Shown: positions 25,104 to 38,338, counted from the first letter of the stretch. The stretch: 49,453 nt of DNA from Chara braunii (GCA_003427395.1 BFEA01000002.1:9987883-10037335); one strand, 5' to 3'. The notes: generated from the sequence alone by a model not told the origin. Translations and numbers: made by a program.

Positions 25104-27370
25104 TTATTCACCAGGCCTTCAAAATCCACCCCTTCTTCGATCGAGGTTTTGTACTTTCTCTTCTTGCTCGGTCCCGCATCCCCTTTTGATCTTCCTTCCT
25201 TAGCTTCACCTTTCCTTCTCTTAGCCCTTATCTCCGCCTGCCTTTCTTCTTCCTCCCTAATCTTCTCATCCTCATCCTCATCACCCTCTACCGTGATAGG
25301 TGGTTCTTCTGCTGCTGGCTGGGAAGCCTGGGCTTGTTCCTTTTGAGGATTCCCTCCTCCGGGTCTTCTTGTAGCGAACGGAATTATTCCTCTTACGCTT
25401 CTTTGACCCCCACTGTTCTTTGCGGCCATGTTGGCCCTCAACATTTTTGGGTTGGGCTCATTTGGCCCATCTCCCGATCCTCCACATCCCATGGTAAATA
25501 CTTTCGGACACCCAGCCCCTTCTTTCCCTGCTTCTTCACATATTTCTTGAAGTCTCAAATGCGGCCTTTGCATTTTATTCACCAGGTCCTCCATCTTATC
25601 AAACGTGTCCCTGATGGTAATCCTAACGTCATCCTCTTCTGCTTCTTCTTCAACAAGGGGTACGTCCTCCTTGGTTCCTTCGATCCTCATCCGGCTCAGT
25701 TTTTCTTCTAGTTCAGTTACATCTTCCACCCGTATGACTGGTCCTCCCTTTTCTTGCCACATTTTGAACATTCCCGGCGCGTTTGGACCTAGCGCGGCTA
25801 TGCGAAAGGCCTCTTCTCTAGTGCCTCCCGGAATCTCAGGATCGATCGGCCTTCCTGTTCTGTCAAACACCTCGCCATCTATGTTTGATGTTATGAGTCC
25901 ATCGCGCTCGTCAAGTTTCTTAACGTGGCATCGCTTTACTGTGTGCCCTTTGATTCCACAGTGGGTACAAATGCGTTCGCTGTAGTCTATCCATCCTCTG
26001 CCAAAACCCTGTCCGTTCCATGACCCATTTCCTCTACCAAACCCTCTTCCATAGCCTTGGTCGTAACCACGACCGTACCCCTGCTGGTATTCTTGCCCTA
26101 CCGGATTTGCACCCCCTTGGAGTTATCTCCAGTTTCCACCTTGATACCCACTTCCTCTATTTCCTGCTCCTCGTTCCCCTGGTCCCTGATTCCTACCAGC
26201 ATCCCTACCTCTTCCATGTCCTTGCCCTTGTCCTTGCCCTTGGGACCTGTTCTGGTTTTGGCCACCCTGGCGACTCGATCCTGGTTGGTTTTGCCCTGTT
26301 AGTTGAAGTTGTCCCGTGTTTTGGTCTCCTCCCAAATTCTGATTCTGGGGTAACATGGAATATGGACCCTGCGTAGGCCATGGCCCTACCGGAAAGTACC
26401 CAAGCGATGCTCCCATAGGCCGACCCACGGACCATTGACCATATTGCGCTGTGCTTGTTGATGACTCATGTCCATACTGGACTATCGCCTGTTGAGTAAC
26501 TTGTCCTTTTCCTGAGCCTTGTCCTCTGATAGCGATATTTTTAGCTTTCCTCTGATTTTTGGTCAGTTTGCCCGTTCCTTCGGATTCCCCTTTTTCAGCC
26601 TCTTCCTCTCTATTTTTCTCTTCCTTCCTCCTTTTTCCTGACGGTTGCGTCACTGTTAACACTTTCGACGGGGCCACTCTTTCCCTAAGCTCTTTTATCT
26701 CATTTGTCATATTGCTCAACATTCCTCCAAGTATACTATCCGTTCCTTGGAGCGTCCCTACTGCCTTTCTCTTCTTTCGTTCGACATTGATTTGGTGATG
26801 GAACACTTGGTCCATGTCTCCTGCCGCGATGTTTCTTTTGATGGTATCCCAGGTTGTCTTTCTCCCAGCGGCTCCTCCTCGAGTTAGTTCCATTGCCTCA
26901 TACCCAGAGAATTTCCCTAGGAAAATGACGCACTGCATTTCTTCAGATAGCCCCGGGACCCTCTCGGCTGTCTTTTCGAACGTATTGGCGAATGCCCTGA
27001 TCGTGGTGAAGTCATCTCTGTTCATGTTATAAAGATGGTAAATTGTGAGCAGGCCATCTCCTAGCTTAAATGTTTTTTGCATGCCCCTCTTAAACTCAGC
27101 CCAATCATTGTTGGACTTTTTCACTACCTCTTCCACGTCAGAGGTGCATTCCCACCATGCATATTCGAACAATTGGGCAAACTTCTCGGTTGGGGTCAGT
27201 TGGTTGAATATCTGCTCGAGTAGTTCCAACCACTGCGTCACCCTATCCCCTTTGAATGAGAAGATGTCTATCCTTGGTAGGTTAAATCTTTTTATCGTCC
27301 TCTTCTCCAGTAACTTGGCGATTTCCGCCGCGGTGATTGACGGATCTCCATCGGCACTGGCTTCGCCCAT
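25076..27370 (-). pseudogene. Gag polyprotein with CCHC zinc knuckle
   Basis: Starts at ATG 27370. A capsid-like domain lies in the first about 190 residues (FNLPRIDIFSFKGDRVTQWL, then FAQLFEYAWW and WAEFKRGMQKTF), matching the general retrotransposon-gag pattern. A Gly/Gln/Arg-rich region follows, then a single nucleocapsid knuckle CTHCGIKGHTVKRC (CX2CX4HX4C) at 25969-25928, and a Pro/Glu/Lys-rich C-terminus ending at 25076. A TAA at 26125-26123 lies in frame between the Gly/Gln-rich part and the knuckle. The frame stays open on both sides for about 765 codons in total, so one substitution (for example CAA to TAA) would split it. Gag would package the RNA and form the particle. Confidence 0.9.
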
Positions 27371-27511
27371 CTCTTTCCCTTTTTCTTTCTTTCTTGGTTC
27401 CTGCTAGACCGTAGACCCTGTTAAGACACACAAACGACCATTGATCCACCCTTTCTGTCATTATCTTGACGCAACTTTTTATGCTATATGACTTTTCATA
27501 CCTCTTTTCTC

Positions 27512-28291
27512 TCATCCGAGTATCTCTTCTAGGGGCACCCAGTCCCCATGCCAAAAGCTTCTAACCATACCAAATAAAGAAGAGATCTCATCTATAAATT
27601 CTTCAATACATGCCTCCCGGCAAAGATTGCGCCAGTAGGTCGAGAGATCTTCCAAACGGTAGATGCGTAGATACGTGTTTACCACGCATAGTATGTTATA
27701 AAAATCTCTATTATCTAGTTTCGGTCTCATCCCTAAGTATAGACGGTAAACAACTTCCAAAGCCTCAAATTCGAAGTCCATCTCTGGAACAGATCGGGCT
27801 GCGAGTACTGCCCGTTCTACATTCTCAATCCCCCAAAATGCTTCATCAATTATGAAGTTCGGAAACGTGGTTTTAATATACCTTGTTGGATATACGAACT
27901 CAGCGGCCCACTTTGCTTCGATTGATTTTATAACTTCTCCTTCTTCTCCCCAATACCTTCTTCTTGAAAATGCTTCAAGGGCCATTCCGGCTATCAACAC
28001 GTATCTAGAGACGGGGCGGCTTTCTCCTATCGCAAGATCGATCGCGTGTGCCCTCCAGAGAAGGGTTGGTAGATAAAGGGTCACTTTCACTATTGCCTGC
28101 CTTTCCCTCGTGGTCCATCTAGTTTCTATCCAAAGGAAGGCTTCTTGTCCTATTGGTATCCCGCACCATGACTCCATTTCCTCATCCAAATCTATTGTCC
28201 TCTTTGGCTGTGTCATTTTAACTCCTCCTTCCTTTGGCTCAGGCAGGTCGATCAGGAAGCTCCGGTCAGCGAACCACATTAAAGGAGCCAT
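27512..28291 (-). CDS. Accessory ORF 2B, unknown function
   Basis: ATG at 28291, 259 codons, intact, ending 142 nt before the gag start. I do not recognise a domain. It is clearly homologous to the decayed ORF just upstream (29085-28377). Examples are CGIPIGQEAFLWIETRW against GITVEEQTFIWIESRW, and PTRYIKTTFPNFIID against PTAYLRGTLPMFIVD, with nearly gap-free alignment for about 190 residues. The sequence is rich in aromatic and acidic residues with no signal peptide or membrane segment. Position between the primer site and gag suggests an element-encoded accessory protein. It could be a structural or regulatory protein, but nothing in the sequence decides this. Confidence 0.7.
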   Translation of the reverse strand: MAPLMWFADRSFLIDLPEPKEGGVKMTQPKRTIDLDEEMESWCGIPIGQEAFLWIETRWTTRERQAIVKVTLYLPTLLWRAHAIDLAIGESRPVSRYVLIAGMALEAFSRRRYWGEEGEVIKSIEAKWAAEFVYPTRYIKTTFPNFIIDEAFWGIENVERAVLAARSVPEMDFEFEALEVVYRLYLGMRPKLDNRDFYNILCVVNTYLRIYRLEDLSTYWRNLCREACIEEFIDEISSLFGMVRSFWHGDWVPLEEILG

Positions 28292-28376
28292 CCCGGTATA
28301 CCTGTTACAACAGCCAAAGAAAGGACCTTTCTCCTTTTAGTAACTGCTCAATTTTTCCATTTCTTAACAGATCTTC

Positions 28377-29085
28377 TCATCTCAGTCTCCCTTGAGCACC
28401 CTTTCCTATTTGATCGAGGATCCCCTGTTTCGCTTCCTCCCAGTAGACATGCCTATTTTCCCAATCGTGCTGACGTGCATATGAGTCGACCCTTGCTAGT
28501 ATGTCTTGAGGATCCCTTCCTTCAATCAAATGCCCTATCTCTAGGTATATGTAGTATACCAGCAGAGGGGCAGGTGCGTGATTTTCTCTCTCAGGTATTG
28601 CCATTGCGGCTTCCGTAGCCCTTTCCACTGTGGTCCCCGCTCCGACGGTTGCATCTACGATGAACATAGGAAGGGTTCCTCTTAGATATGCTGTTGGCGG
28701 AAGAAATTTGCTAGTCGTTCTTACCCTCACAGTTCCTATCATTCCTTCAAAACCCATTCAAACTTGCATCTCTTCCCCTAGACTCGAGCGTGGATTCTGC
28801 TACCCACAATAGTCTGGAAAGAGATCGATCAGTTCCTAAGACTAAATTTACTATGATAGTTTGCAATTTCTCCGCAGAAAGATATACCGTAACCCTTCCT
28901 ACTGCGCGATTTTTGTCTCTAACCCATCTAGACTCGATCCAAATGAAAGTTTGTTCCTCTACAGTAATCCCCTAATAATACCCCATCTCTTCGTTCTCCT
29001 CATGACGACTTGACAGTTTCATCATCAGGCCACGCCTCATTTGCACGGGCTCTCTGATCGTGACTTGATATCGGGCAGAAGCCAT
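28377..29085 (-). pseudogene. Accessory ORF 2A, paralogue of ORF 2B
   Basis: ATG at 29085 opens a frame interrupted by TAG at 28974-28972 (where ORF 2B has Trp-Cys) and then running to TGA at 28749-28747. The remaining 126 codons continue in another frame from 28757. A single-base frameshift near 28750-28770 therefore splits it. With both frames followed, the aligned blocks to ORF 2B are nearly gap-free. The C-terminus ends at 28377. Function unknown; a tandem duplicate of an unknown accessory gene of the giant element. Confidence 0.7.
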
Positions 29086-29226
29086 CTTCTTTTCTTTGGT
29101 ATACTCTACCTACTACACAGCACAATCCAGCCCACATCTCTTATATTTTAGCTAGTAGACTTATAATCCAAAGATCTGACTGATTCCCCTTTCTATCCCA
29201 TTATCTCCTTTGATCCTTTTGAACCT

Positions 29227-29715
29227 TTATATAATCTTTTTGTACAGTAAGTATGTTACTAACCTACAAATCTCTATTTGATATAGTAGAAACATTAAAA
29301 GCGATATGCACATCCTCCTATCAGGAGACGCAGACTGCGCAACTACAGGAGGATCAGGCACGCTTAGTGCCCCGCGGGGCTCCTGTAGGTGAGGCGGTGA
29401 AAGGATAGCCAACTGCCTCTTTTGAGATGGTGGGTAACGTTTATGATGCGATCGACTAGGCAACTCGAAGCGTGGCGGAGATTCTCCGTAACGCCTTGCA
29501 TACCTATATGAATAATAAGCCATTTCGTCAGGGTCTGGGGTATGCATTCACCTCTCCTCCCTATACCTTCTTGCCCTCAATCCTTCATTTTTCTCCTCAC
29601 CATCTTCATTCCAATCCCCCTTTTCTCTGGTCAAGTCCACAGGCTTTTCAGGCGCCTTCCCTTGTCTGCCGCCTCTTCCTCTACCAGTACCGCTCCCACG
29701 ACCCTTAGGTGCCAT
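29227..29715 (-). pseudogene. Arg/Gly-rich leader ORF (ORF 1)
   Basis: First ATG after the primer site, at 29715. The N-terminus is MAPKGRGSGTGRGRGGRQGK, an RGG-like basic tail typical of nucleic-acid-binding proteins, followed by an acidic stretch. A TGA at 29550-29548 interrupts it in frame, and the frame then continues (MHTPDPDEMAYYSYRYARRY) to 29227. The last 30 or so residues look like read-through of AT-rich DNA. I cannot name a family. It could be a small RNA-binding accessory protein, or a chance frame in the leader. Confidence 0.4.
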
Positions 29716-29920
29716 ATTTGCTAACTTCCTAGTATAAGTAAGACAATTGTACCTTTAGTCCCTACCTTACACCCTGACTTGGAACAACTATTCGTCACCA
29801 CTACCCAAGTTACCTTATCCTTCTTAGAGTCTTAGTTAATCACCGATTTTTAATAATTGTCGTTCTGCCTGGATCTTGCTTTACCCGAGTTTGTTCACTA
29901 AGGACCTCGGCTTAAAACGA

Positions 29921-29940
29921 GATCCCCGGCAACGGCGCCA
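29921..29940 (-). other. Primer-binding site, tRNA-Asp
   Basis: The + strand reads GATCCCCGGCAACGGCGCCA, the 3' end of plant tRNA-Asp with CCA, so the minus strand is its complement. It begins 2 nt inside the 5' LTR boundary. This fixes the element's orientation and LTR end. Many plant Ty3/gypsy elements use this primer. Confidence 0.92.
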
Positions 29941-31408
29941 CCTGTCGCGCGCGGCGGTCCCACACCCATACGCAGAGTAGTTTTTTGGTGTCAGACCTCA
30001 CGGTCGTGTCACGCAGGAGTTTCTTGGTTACTTCACGAAATACTTACTCCAACCGTGTGCGCGTGCTATACCTCTCGCGACTCCCTACTACAGGTTAGGG
30101 AACCCGCGAGGTACAACATTACCTCCACCTGCGGGAGCTGTCACCATCCCTTAGGTGGGCGTATCCCTGCTGAGCTACAGACCCACATACGAAGGCTTTT
30201 ACATGCAATCGCAGAGGTAGGCCAGCCGAGGGCGTTTTCTCGATCGCCGTAGCATAGGCATACGCGCGGTAGAACAACTTAAGACTGACCCGTATGTCGA
30301 GCCCCGAGATGCTAACTTTCTAGACCGACTATCTAATCAGGTCGACTTATCAGACAGTCTTCCACGCTTAGCTAGCTTAAGACAATGATTCTATGTTTCC
30401 TTTGTTGACCTTATAAAAATGTCAGAGTCAAGCCTTTAGTAATTTCTCATTCTTCTCAAAAGAAGTCCTAGACAAAATGACTTCCTAGGTACCGGCCAGC
30501 CTACGATCCCGTTCACAAGTATATATAGATATATGTAAGTATGTAAATCAGTGGAGTTGACTGAGCGGTGGACCTCACTTTCACGATTGTCGTGTCCCTT
30601 TGCCTGAATTTCTAGAAGATCGCAAACTCAGAAGACAGTACAAATGTCCAACACCTGCGCAGATGCGGGAAAACACATACACACATACAAATGCAGACAC
30701 AGAATGCATTACGAGTGTCAACCTTTAAACCACTCACAGCATGCCACTAACGCCCCAAACCCTTGAAAACAACATTTCTTCCTAACCCTGACTCCATTTT
30801 AACCTAGCCCCACACATTTTGAAGTCTCCTGAGTGTGATTTGGACAATTTAGGCATAGATACAGGGGGAAGATTTATCTGTTCCCTTCTTAGGTCTTGTC
30901 TTAGGTGTGGGTGTCAAGCCATGGGTGGAAGTTGAGTCGGAGTTCTACCGACCTGTTATCCAGAGATAACAGAATTGTTGTTCTTAAGGATCTCCCCGTA
31001 AGTTCTCTGAAGTGTCGAAACCAGTAGACACAACACAATCCAAAAGAAACTTAACATCTCTCTTCCTAACTGAGATCTAGAAAGTCCCTTCTAGACTCTG
31101 TGTCTTTTATCTGACTTCTATCCTTAACTGAATGTTTGGGCCGTTGCCCTTTCGCTTCAGGTAGTGAATAACAGTTCACTTCCTTTTTACTGTCACGATA
31201 ATTCTCCACACTAAGGCAAGATCTCACTTATCCCCTTTCAGTAGAATCAGAAATAGTTAGTTAGAACTGAACAATGCAGATTGCAGGGAAAATTAGCAGC
31301 GGTATGGAAGACCATTCAGGACATATCCATCCTGTTACAGGAGCTTTGTTGGACAAAGGCAACTTAGTGGGCCTTGGCGCATGTGTGCCAAGCACATTTT
31401 AGCGGTAG

Positions 31409-32070
31409 GCTTATCCCATGGCTAGCCACTGATAAGGCAGGTATCCCTGAAACCTCATAACTTCTTATATCGGACTAGTCACTAATAAGACAGGATTCCC
31501 CTGCTATTCTTATCACTGAGTAACCCTCAATAAGGCGGACACCCAAGGATCCTTACTACTCTTATCGCTGACTAAGCCCTAGGATGTTCATTGATAAGGC
31601 AGGTGTCCTTGAAACCTCACAACTTCTTATATCGGACTAGTNNNTGATAAGACNGGATTCTCNTGTTACTNTTATCACTGGCTAACCCTCAATAAGGTGA
31701 GTGTCCANGGATCCTTACTACTCTTATCACTGACTAGAATGTTAGGTTTAATCAGTGATAAGGCAGNNGTCCTTNAAACCTCACAACTTCTTATATCGGA
31801 CTAGTCACTGATAAGACANGATTCCCCTGTTACTCTTATCACNNGCTAACCCTTAATAAGGTGAGTNTNCAAGGATCCTTACTACTCTTATCACTGACTA
31901 GAATGTTAAGTTGGNTANTGATAAGGCANGTGTCCTTGAAACCTCACAACTCTTATATCAGACTAGTCANTGATAAGACANNATTCCCCTGCTACTCNTA
32001 TNAGTGGCTATCCCTCAATNAGGCGGGTGTCCAAGGGTCCCTGCACTTACCACTGACCAAGCATAAGGCT
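31409..32070. repeat. 163-bp tandem repeat (5' LTR copy)
   Basis: Counterpart of 8762-9420 with the same four units and internal inverted repeats. Many single Ns fall where the other copy has a defined base, so the assembly is uncertain here. Confidence 0.85.
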
Positions 32071-32842
32071 CATTTGGAGTAAAGGCAGAATTTTCCCTGC
32101 TATTCTTACCCCACACAAGTNTTATCTGCGGCTCAAGTCATTGCTTTCGATGACATTCGAGCCTAGAATCGTCGTTTAGTTTGAAGACTTATTGCTGGAT
32201 CAAATGTATAATGAGCAAGATGATCGGCGTGATCTATGATAGTTGANTATGGCAACTNACAACAAGGTACNCNTTCATCTGTTTGGATGGGATATAGANA
32301 AGATGATCGCGAGAGGTCTGATAGTTTGTATCCATACCTCCAATCAGCGCCCACAGCAAGATTGTTGTATCTAGAAGCAATCAGTTTCACACTCAGCCAA
32401 ACTTTTATCTATCCAAGACCTGAAGAGTCATTGATTTCGAATCCCTAACCCTTATGATCATTATTACGATGATTGCCTGTATGAGACAGCATCTGAGTCG
32501 AAGTAACGTACCTCGTCGTTCCCTGCCTCCAGAGTTCCGCCTGAACTCCGGCAGAGCTCCCGCAATCGCCCTGTTACATTGATCAATTGAGGAATGAGAG
32601 TCCTTTGTGCATGAATACTAATCTCAGTAAGCCATCGGAAAATACTATGTCTACTCATGTTGCCTGAAGATGGTTGTGTGCTTATGTAGGGTTTAGGCAT
32701 AGAAAAGTGAAGGAGGATAAAGGATGTAAGAGTCATCATACCTGTTGGCGCCCCTCCTTCGCTCCGTTGCCTCGCACCCCTGTCCGATTCTGATTCATAT
32801 CCTAGCATGTGACCTCGAATGATATAAATAATAATTATAATG

Positions 32843-32889
<47 letters not shown>

Positions 32890-32926
32890 GACAATAATAA
32901 TAATAATAAATATAAACATAATAAAC

Positions 32927-32968
<42 letters not shown>

Positions 32969-34862
32969 GTAATAAATAACAAGGAACATGAGAGCGAAAT
33001 GATATCCAAACCCGGACTGTGAGATCGCATAGGTGTCTGAGCATGTATATATCAGTAGCAAACATCATGATACTGAGCCTTCATCCAAACTGAGCAATAT
33101 AATAGAGTAATGAGCCAATGCTCAAGACCTAAGGCCTATACCAACTCACTTATTCATGGTCGCTCTTCTATGTCTGGCGCCCAATGCCTAATTTATACAT
33201 CTTGCCTACCCTCTTATACTTGCACTCACGCAACAGGNCTACTGTGATAGTGAAGTCCCATCTATAAGATGTCACTATTAGGGCAGACTGCAATTGTATG
33301 CCGGTACGCTCTCTCCTCCTTCTTTTCTCTATTTTCTCTCTCTTGGACCGTCTCACTCTTGGCGCGTACGTATCTTTCTCTGCGTATTGCCACGTCCGTC
33401 ACGGCTGTGTCTCTTTGCGTATGTCACAGTCTGTGTCCCATGTATGTGTGACCATGACGAATCTGTGGTGCAATGTCATGCGGTCAGCGGCACCGGACCA
33501 GCCAGCCCCAGTCGAGCTCAGCAAGTACTCTTTGGGACCGTGTATACCGCGGCCAGGGAATCAGGACAGACCAATGAGTCGCAGAAGTATAAACCTAGAG
33601 GCTATGCACAACCATTCACTCATTCTTGCGAAGCCATTAGGAAGTGCTGCTACAGTGCCTTAGGCAACAGTGCTCAGCGGATGCCCAGAGTGTTCAGTGG
33701 CATGCGTGTTGTGTGAGCGTACAACATCACGCGTGAGACGTCCAGGATGGTCCAGTGTATGTGCATAGTGTGATGTTGGGCGCCGTGTCGCTACAGCCGT
33801 TGAAAGTGAACTCTTGTCTGGCTGCCATATTCCTGAGCATTGTGTGGGCGTACATTGCCGGTTTGTTGTGCTGCCATTTGTATGCATGAAAAGTGTCGAC
33901 GGGCGAGTCTGATAATATAATAATAATAATAATAAATAATAATAATAATAGTAGTAGTAAAAAAAATGCAAAGGTCATGAATGCGGACGAAGCCTAGTAA
34001 TCTGAATCACAGCATCATAATGCAGTCCAAGTAGTCAAAGCCAGAGTAGTCATCACAAGGGAACCGAGTAAACATCCATTTGAGAACGAAACAACAGAAT
34101 TTTGAGTCAATGCCCAAGCCCATTCGGGCAGTACCAACAGCGTGACCCATCGTAGCTCTTTCTCCGAAATGGCGCTCGATGCCCTCATCTACTCTACAAT
34201 CCAATATTACAGCTACAACAGGGAAGCAACCAGACAATTTGACGACCAGCAAGTGATGACGTCAATGCCACTGCCGAGTCCTTCTCTACCAGGTACGTCC
34301 TCTCTTCTCCCACACTCTTCCTTGATAACCCACGCAGCGCCCTTCACCTCCGAAGATCCATCTTTGTCCTTCACTTCCACTGCACCCTCATGCGGCCCGG
34401 CTATGGCCTCCAGAGTTCCTTTGTGTAGGCAGCGCCCTACAATTTAGTGCTAGTCTGCCTCATCCCAGTGCAGCGCAGCCATGCATAGCGCAACAGCTTG
34501 CCTTTGCTCAGCGTGCCAGCAATGCCCGCATTGGCCACGACCCCTGCCCACTCGCATTCTCTGCCTATATGCCAATGTTGCGTGTGGGTGGCCTGTCCTG
34601 TCCTGCGCCCAGGGCTCAATCAACTAAGGCCCCTGGGCTCGACTGACTCTAGCAGGAGTCTGGGTTCCACGATGCAATCCAACCAACCGGCGTGCTGCGA
34701 CCGTCGGATACCCATTCTAAAAAAAACCGTTCGCGGGTATTCTGACCAGCCTCTCTCAGGGCGGTCACATGTCTGGCCCGCCTTCACTTAGGGCGGGCAC
34801 GAGGCCGGCGGCGTTGCTGTATATACATATGAAAGCGTGGATGAGACGAGTCTGATTTGCTC

Positions 34863-35010
<148 letters not shown>

Positions 35011-36124
35011 CAAGGAGGACGAGCAATAGCGAACTCCGGCAATCAAACTGCATCATGCATATTGGACCAGGTAGTCGTGTCTTCGATCCAATAGCAGAAC
35101 TGAATCACGGGTTTCACCAAATAAGGCACAACAACTCAAAATTGACAATGTTGAACTTATCAATGAAGCACCTGAGTCGATATCCTATCTGGTACTTGGT
35201 GCCCATACTACTGACGACAGATCCTAACTAGTCTATACAAGAAATGCAGAAGTTGTCGTCATCTGTTTTCCAAGTACGAGCTTACAGCGGCCAATGCCGC
35301 ACGCTTCCAGCAATAGGCATGTCGCTCGCTACATTCCCAACTGCGATCCTCTAGACACCACGTGGACCCAAGATCGCCGCGCATCCATCTCTTTTTCCTT
35401 TTCTTTTCCTCTCTATCTTCTCCCTCTCTCCTATACACAATCCCTCTCTCTCCTCTCTGTGTATATCTCTACCGCATACCTTTTCTGTGTATCTTTATGC
35501 GAATCACTGTGTATCTCACCTTTCACTGTGTGTCAGTNTNGCCGTGCCTCTGTGACTGCNTATCTATGTGGTTCCCTNTGTGTGTCACAGTAACCNTGAG
35601 TCTACTGNGTCACCATGTGTTTGTCACTGAGCATTGCGTCACTGTGCATCGTGCCACTAATGTCACCATCAAAGTGTGACTGCGCGCTTTTACTGTGTAT
35701 TTGTCTGCTGTGTGTTTCCTTGTATGTTTGTTTCCCCAGCTATTTTGCTTGTTACTCTGTCTTTCTGTTTTTCTTGTTTTGTCTTATCTGTCTCTTCTCT
35801 GTCTGTCACACCCTTTTCTTCTCCTTCCTTTTTTCCTCGTTGCTGTAATTGCTTGTCACCCGAGCCCACTGCAGGTGAAACCCCTGAGACAGAGGACGCG
35901 GGATTTCATACCTCACAATCTAAACGTAGCGGAGCAGCCACGCAACACAATTCCTTACTATGGTGCAGCATGTCGAGACCACGACATGAGGACACGACAG
36001 ACACTATCGCGCATTCCAACAGTCGGGCGGTAATGGCCCAACATTACGTCGCTATCGGCGGAGGCATCACATATTCCCACAAGTCTCCCCTTTGCTTATG
36101 GTAAGCTGCAGGCCAAGCAACTCA

Positions 36125-36164
<40 letters not shown>

Positions 36165-37340
36165 TATTATTATTATTATTATTATTTTAAAATTAATATC
36201 AATCAATGACAATAATAATAATATCAACATAGTTTGCTCGTCGGATTTCCTTCTCCTTAGTCATTATTTCTCTCCTCCTTTCTTCGATCTCCTTCTCTCT
36301 CCTTTCTCTCTCGTTCTCTCTTCCTCTGTCTCTGTGTATGCGCTTCTCTCTTGTGCGCTGTGGCATGACTGTCACCGTACGACTTGTGAGTGTGTCATCT
36401 GTTTCTTCTGCATGCCGCATCTGTTGTCACTATCACTGTGTGCCCGCGTTACTGTGCACTGTCAACGTGTGACTGTGTGACTGCGACTGTGCGTATATCG
36501 TAATGTGACTACGTGCTTGTCACACCGTGTATGCCGCAGTGTATCCGTGTGTCACTGTGCATGTCACAGTGTGTCACTGTGAGACCGTGCGTCACTGCGT
36601 GACCGATCTTGTGTCTGAGTGCGTCATTTTGCATTGATGTGTATCAGTGTTGCCGTGCCTCCGTGCCCCCGGTTAGTTGTTGCCTGTAACAGGTCCGCGT
36701 AATTGTTGAATCCCGAACTGTAGGTCTGTTGAGTAGGGGTCAGGGTTGTGGCAATGAGTCCCCATGCAGTCAGCGGTACAGCCCAAATAGTCTCTGTTCA
36801 GTCGAGCAAGTACCACGAGGGACTGTGTGCCCCGTGCCCGAGGGAAAAAGGCAGACAAATGAGCTTCAAAAGTATAAATCAAGAGGCAGCGCCCAGTCAT
36901 TCATTCATTCCCGCGTGAGCCATACGGAAATGCTGCCACAGCGACTTGTGCAAGGGGTCTGCAGCGGTGCCCGATGTCGAAGTAAGCTGAAGAAGACAGC
37001 CTGGACATAACTGTAGGAGGCGACGACGACTATGACTGTCGTAGCCGCAAGTGAGTNNAGTNTGTGCGTTTGTCNGTGGGCGTGTACAGTGGGTTGCGTN
37101 TGGGATGCACAGAGTGATCCTACGCTAAGTGAGTTTGAGTGGCGGAGTTGAACACAGTGACGAACAGAGAGTTGTTTGATCGTGACAGCGTCATAATTTT
37201 CCCTGAAGCGGGTTTGCATCTGCATTGTGTTCTCAATTTCTATATTTTCTTAGCTTTGAGTGGGCTTCTGTCGCCGGTTTTCTGCGTTACTGTTTCGCAG
37301 GCAGGAAAGTGTAAATGAAAGCGTGTCTGATTTCAATGAC

Positions 37341-37395
<55 letters not shown>

Positions 37396-37950
37396 GAAGA
37401 AAATGAGCAATAGCGAACCCTAGTAATCGAACAGCATCATGCATATGAGTCCAAATAGTCTTGACCTCGAACCAACAGCAGATTGCATCACGAGCTTCAC
37501 CAAATAGGAACACGACAAAGCTCACAGTCGACAATGCTGGCATAGTCTAATCATCATTAACACAAAACCAATGTCGATTCCTTTCTGGGGTCGTTGCCCA
37601 GACTGCAGTTGCCAGATCCTATCTAGCCTATACTACAATGTTTGTTGTTGACGCCAACAACTCTCTGAAGTACGACATACGGCTGCCAATGTCGCACGCT
37701 TCATGTATCCCGTATGTCTTCTCGCTTCCTCACTCAACCTCAATCCCCCACTCACAAACGCCGCATGCACCCAACCTACCGTGCATCCAATAATAATAAT
37801 AATAATAATAATAATAATTATAATTATTATTATTATTATAATAATAATAATAATAACAACAACAACAACCATAATAATAATAATAAAAAAATAATTAACA
37901 GTGAAATGGTAATTCCAGATTACACCATCACGTTGAAAGCCAGATGGTCA

Positions 37951-38305
37951 TATTGTGTCCAGAGAACAATGTGACACCTTTAATACGCCAATGAAGGTTC
38001 GTAGTATTGGAAGCCAATGTCAAAGTGGAGCAAAGTCTTCCCACACCAACAACACAAGAACCTTGTTTCATCACGCTCACACTTGGTGATTAGCACCCAG
38101 CCTACTCCCACACAGCTACTTTAGACTTCAAAAGACAATGCAAATGTTGACGGCAGCGGCAACCCGAAATACTTGAAGAGGTCGCTCATGCAGACCGTCT
38201 TCAATACGAGGTAAGTGCCCTCACATCTCCACCCTCATTATCATCATCATCATCATCATCATCCTTTCTTCACCATCATCATCATCATCATCATCCTTTC
38301 TTCAC

Positions 38306-38338
<33 letters not shown>

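Noticed and set aside
20127-29550. Alternative genetic code with reassigned stops
   Set aside because: TAA, TAG and TGA all occur inside coding segments, while the same codons also end the frames; pseudogene decay explains this better.
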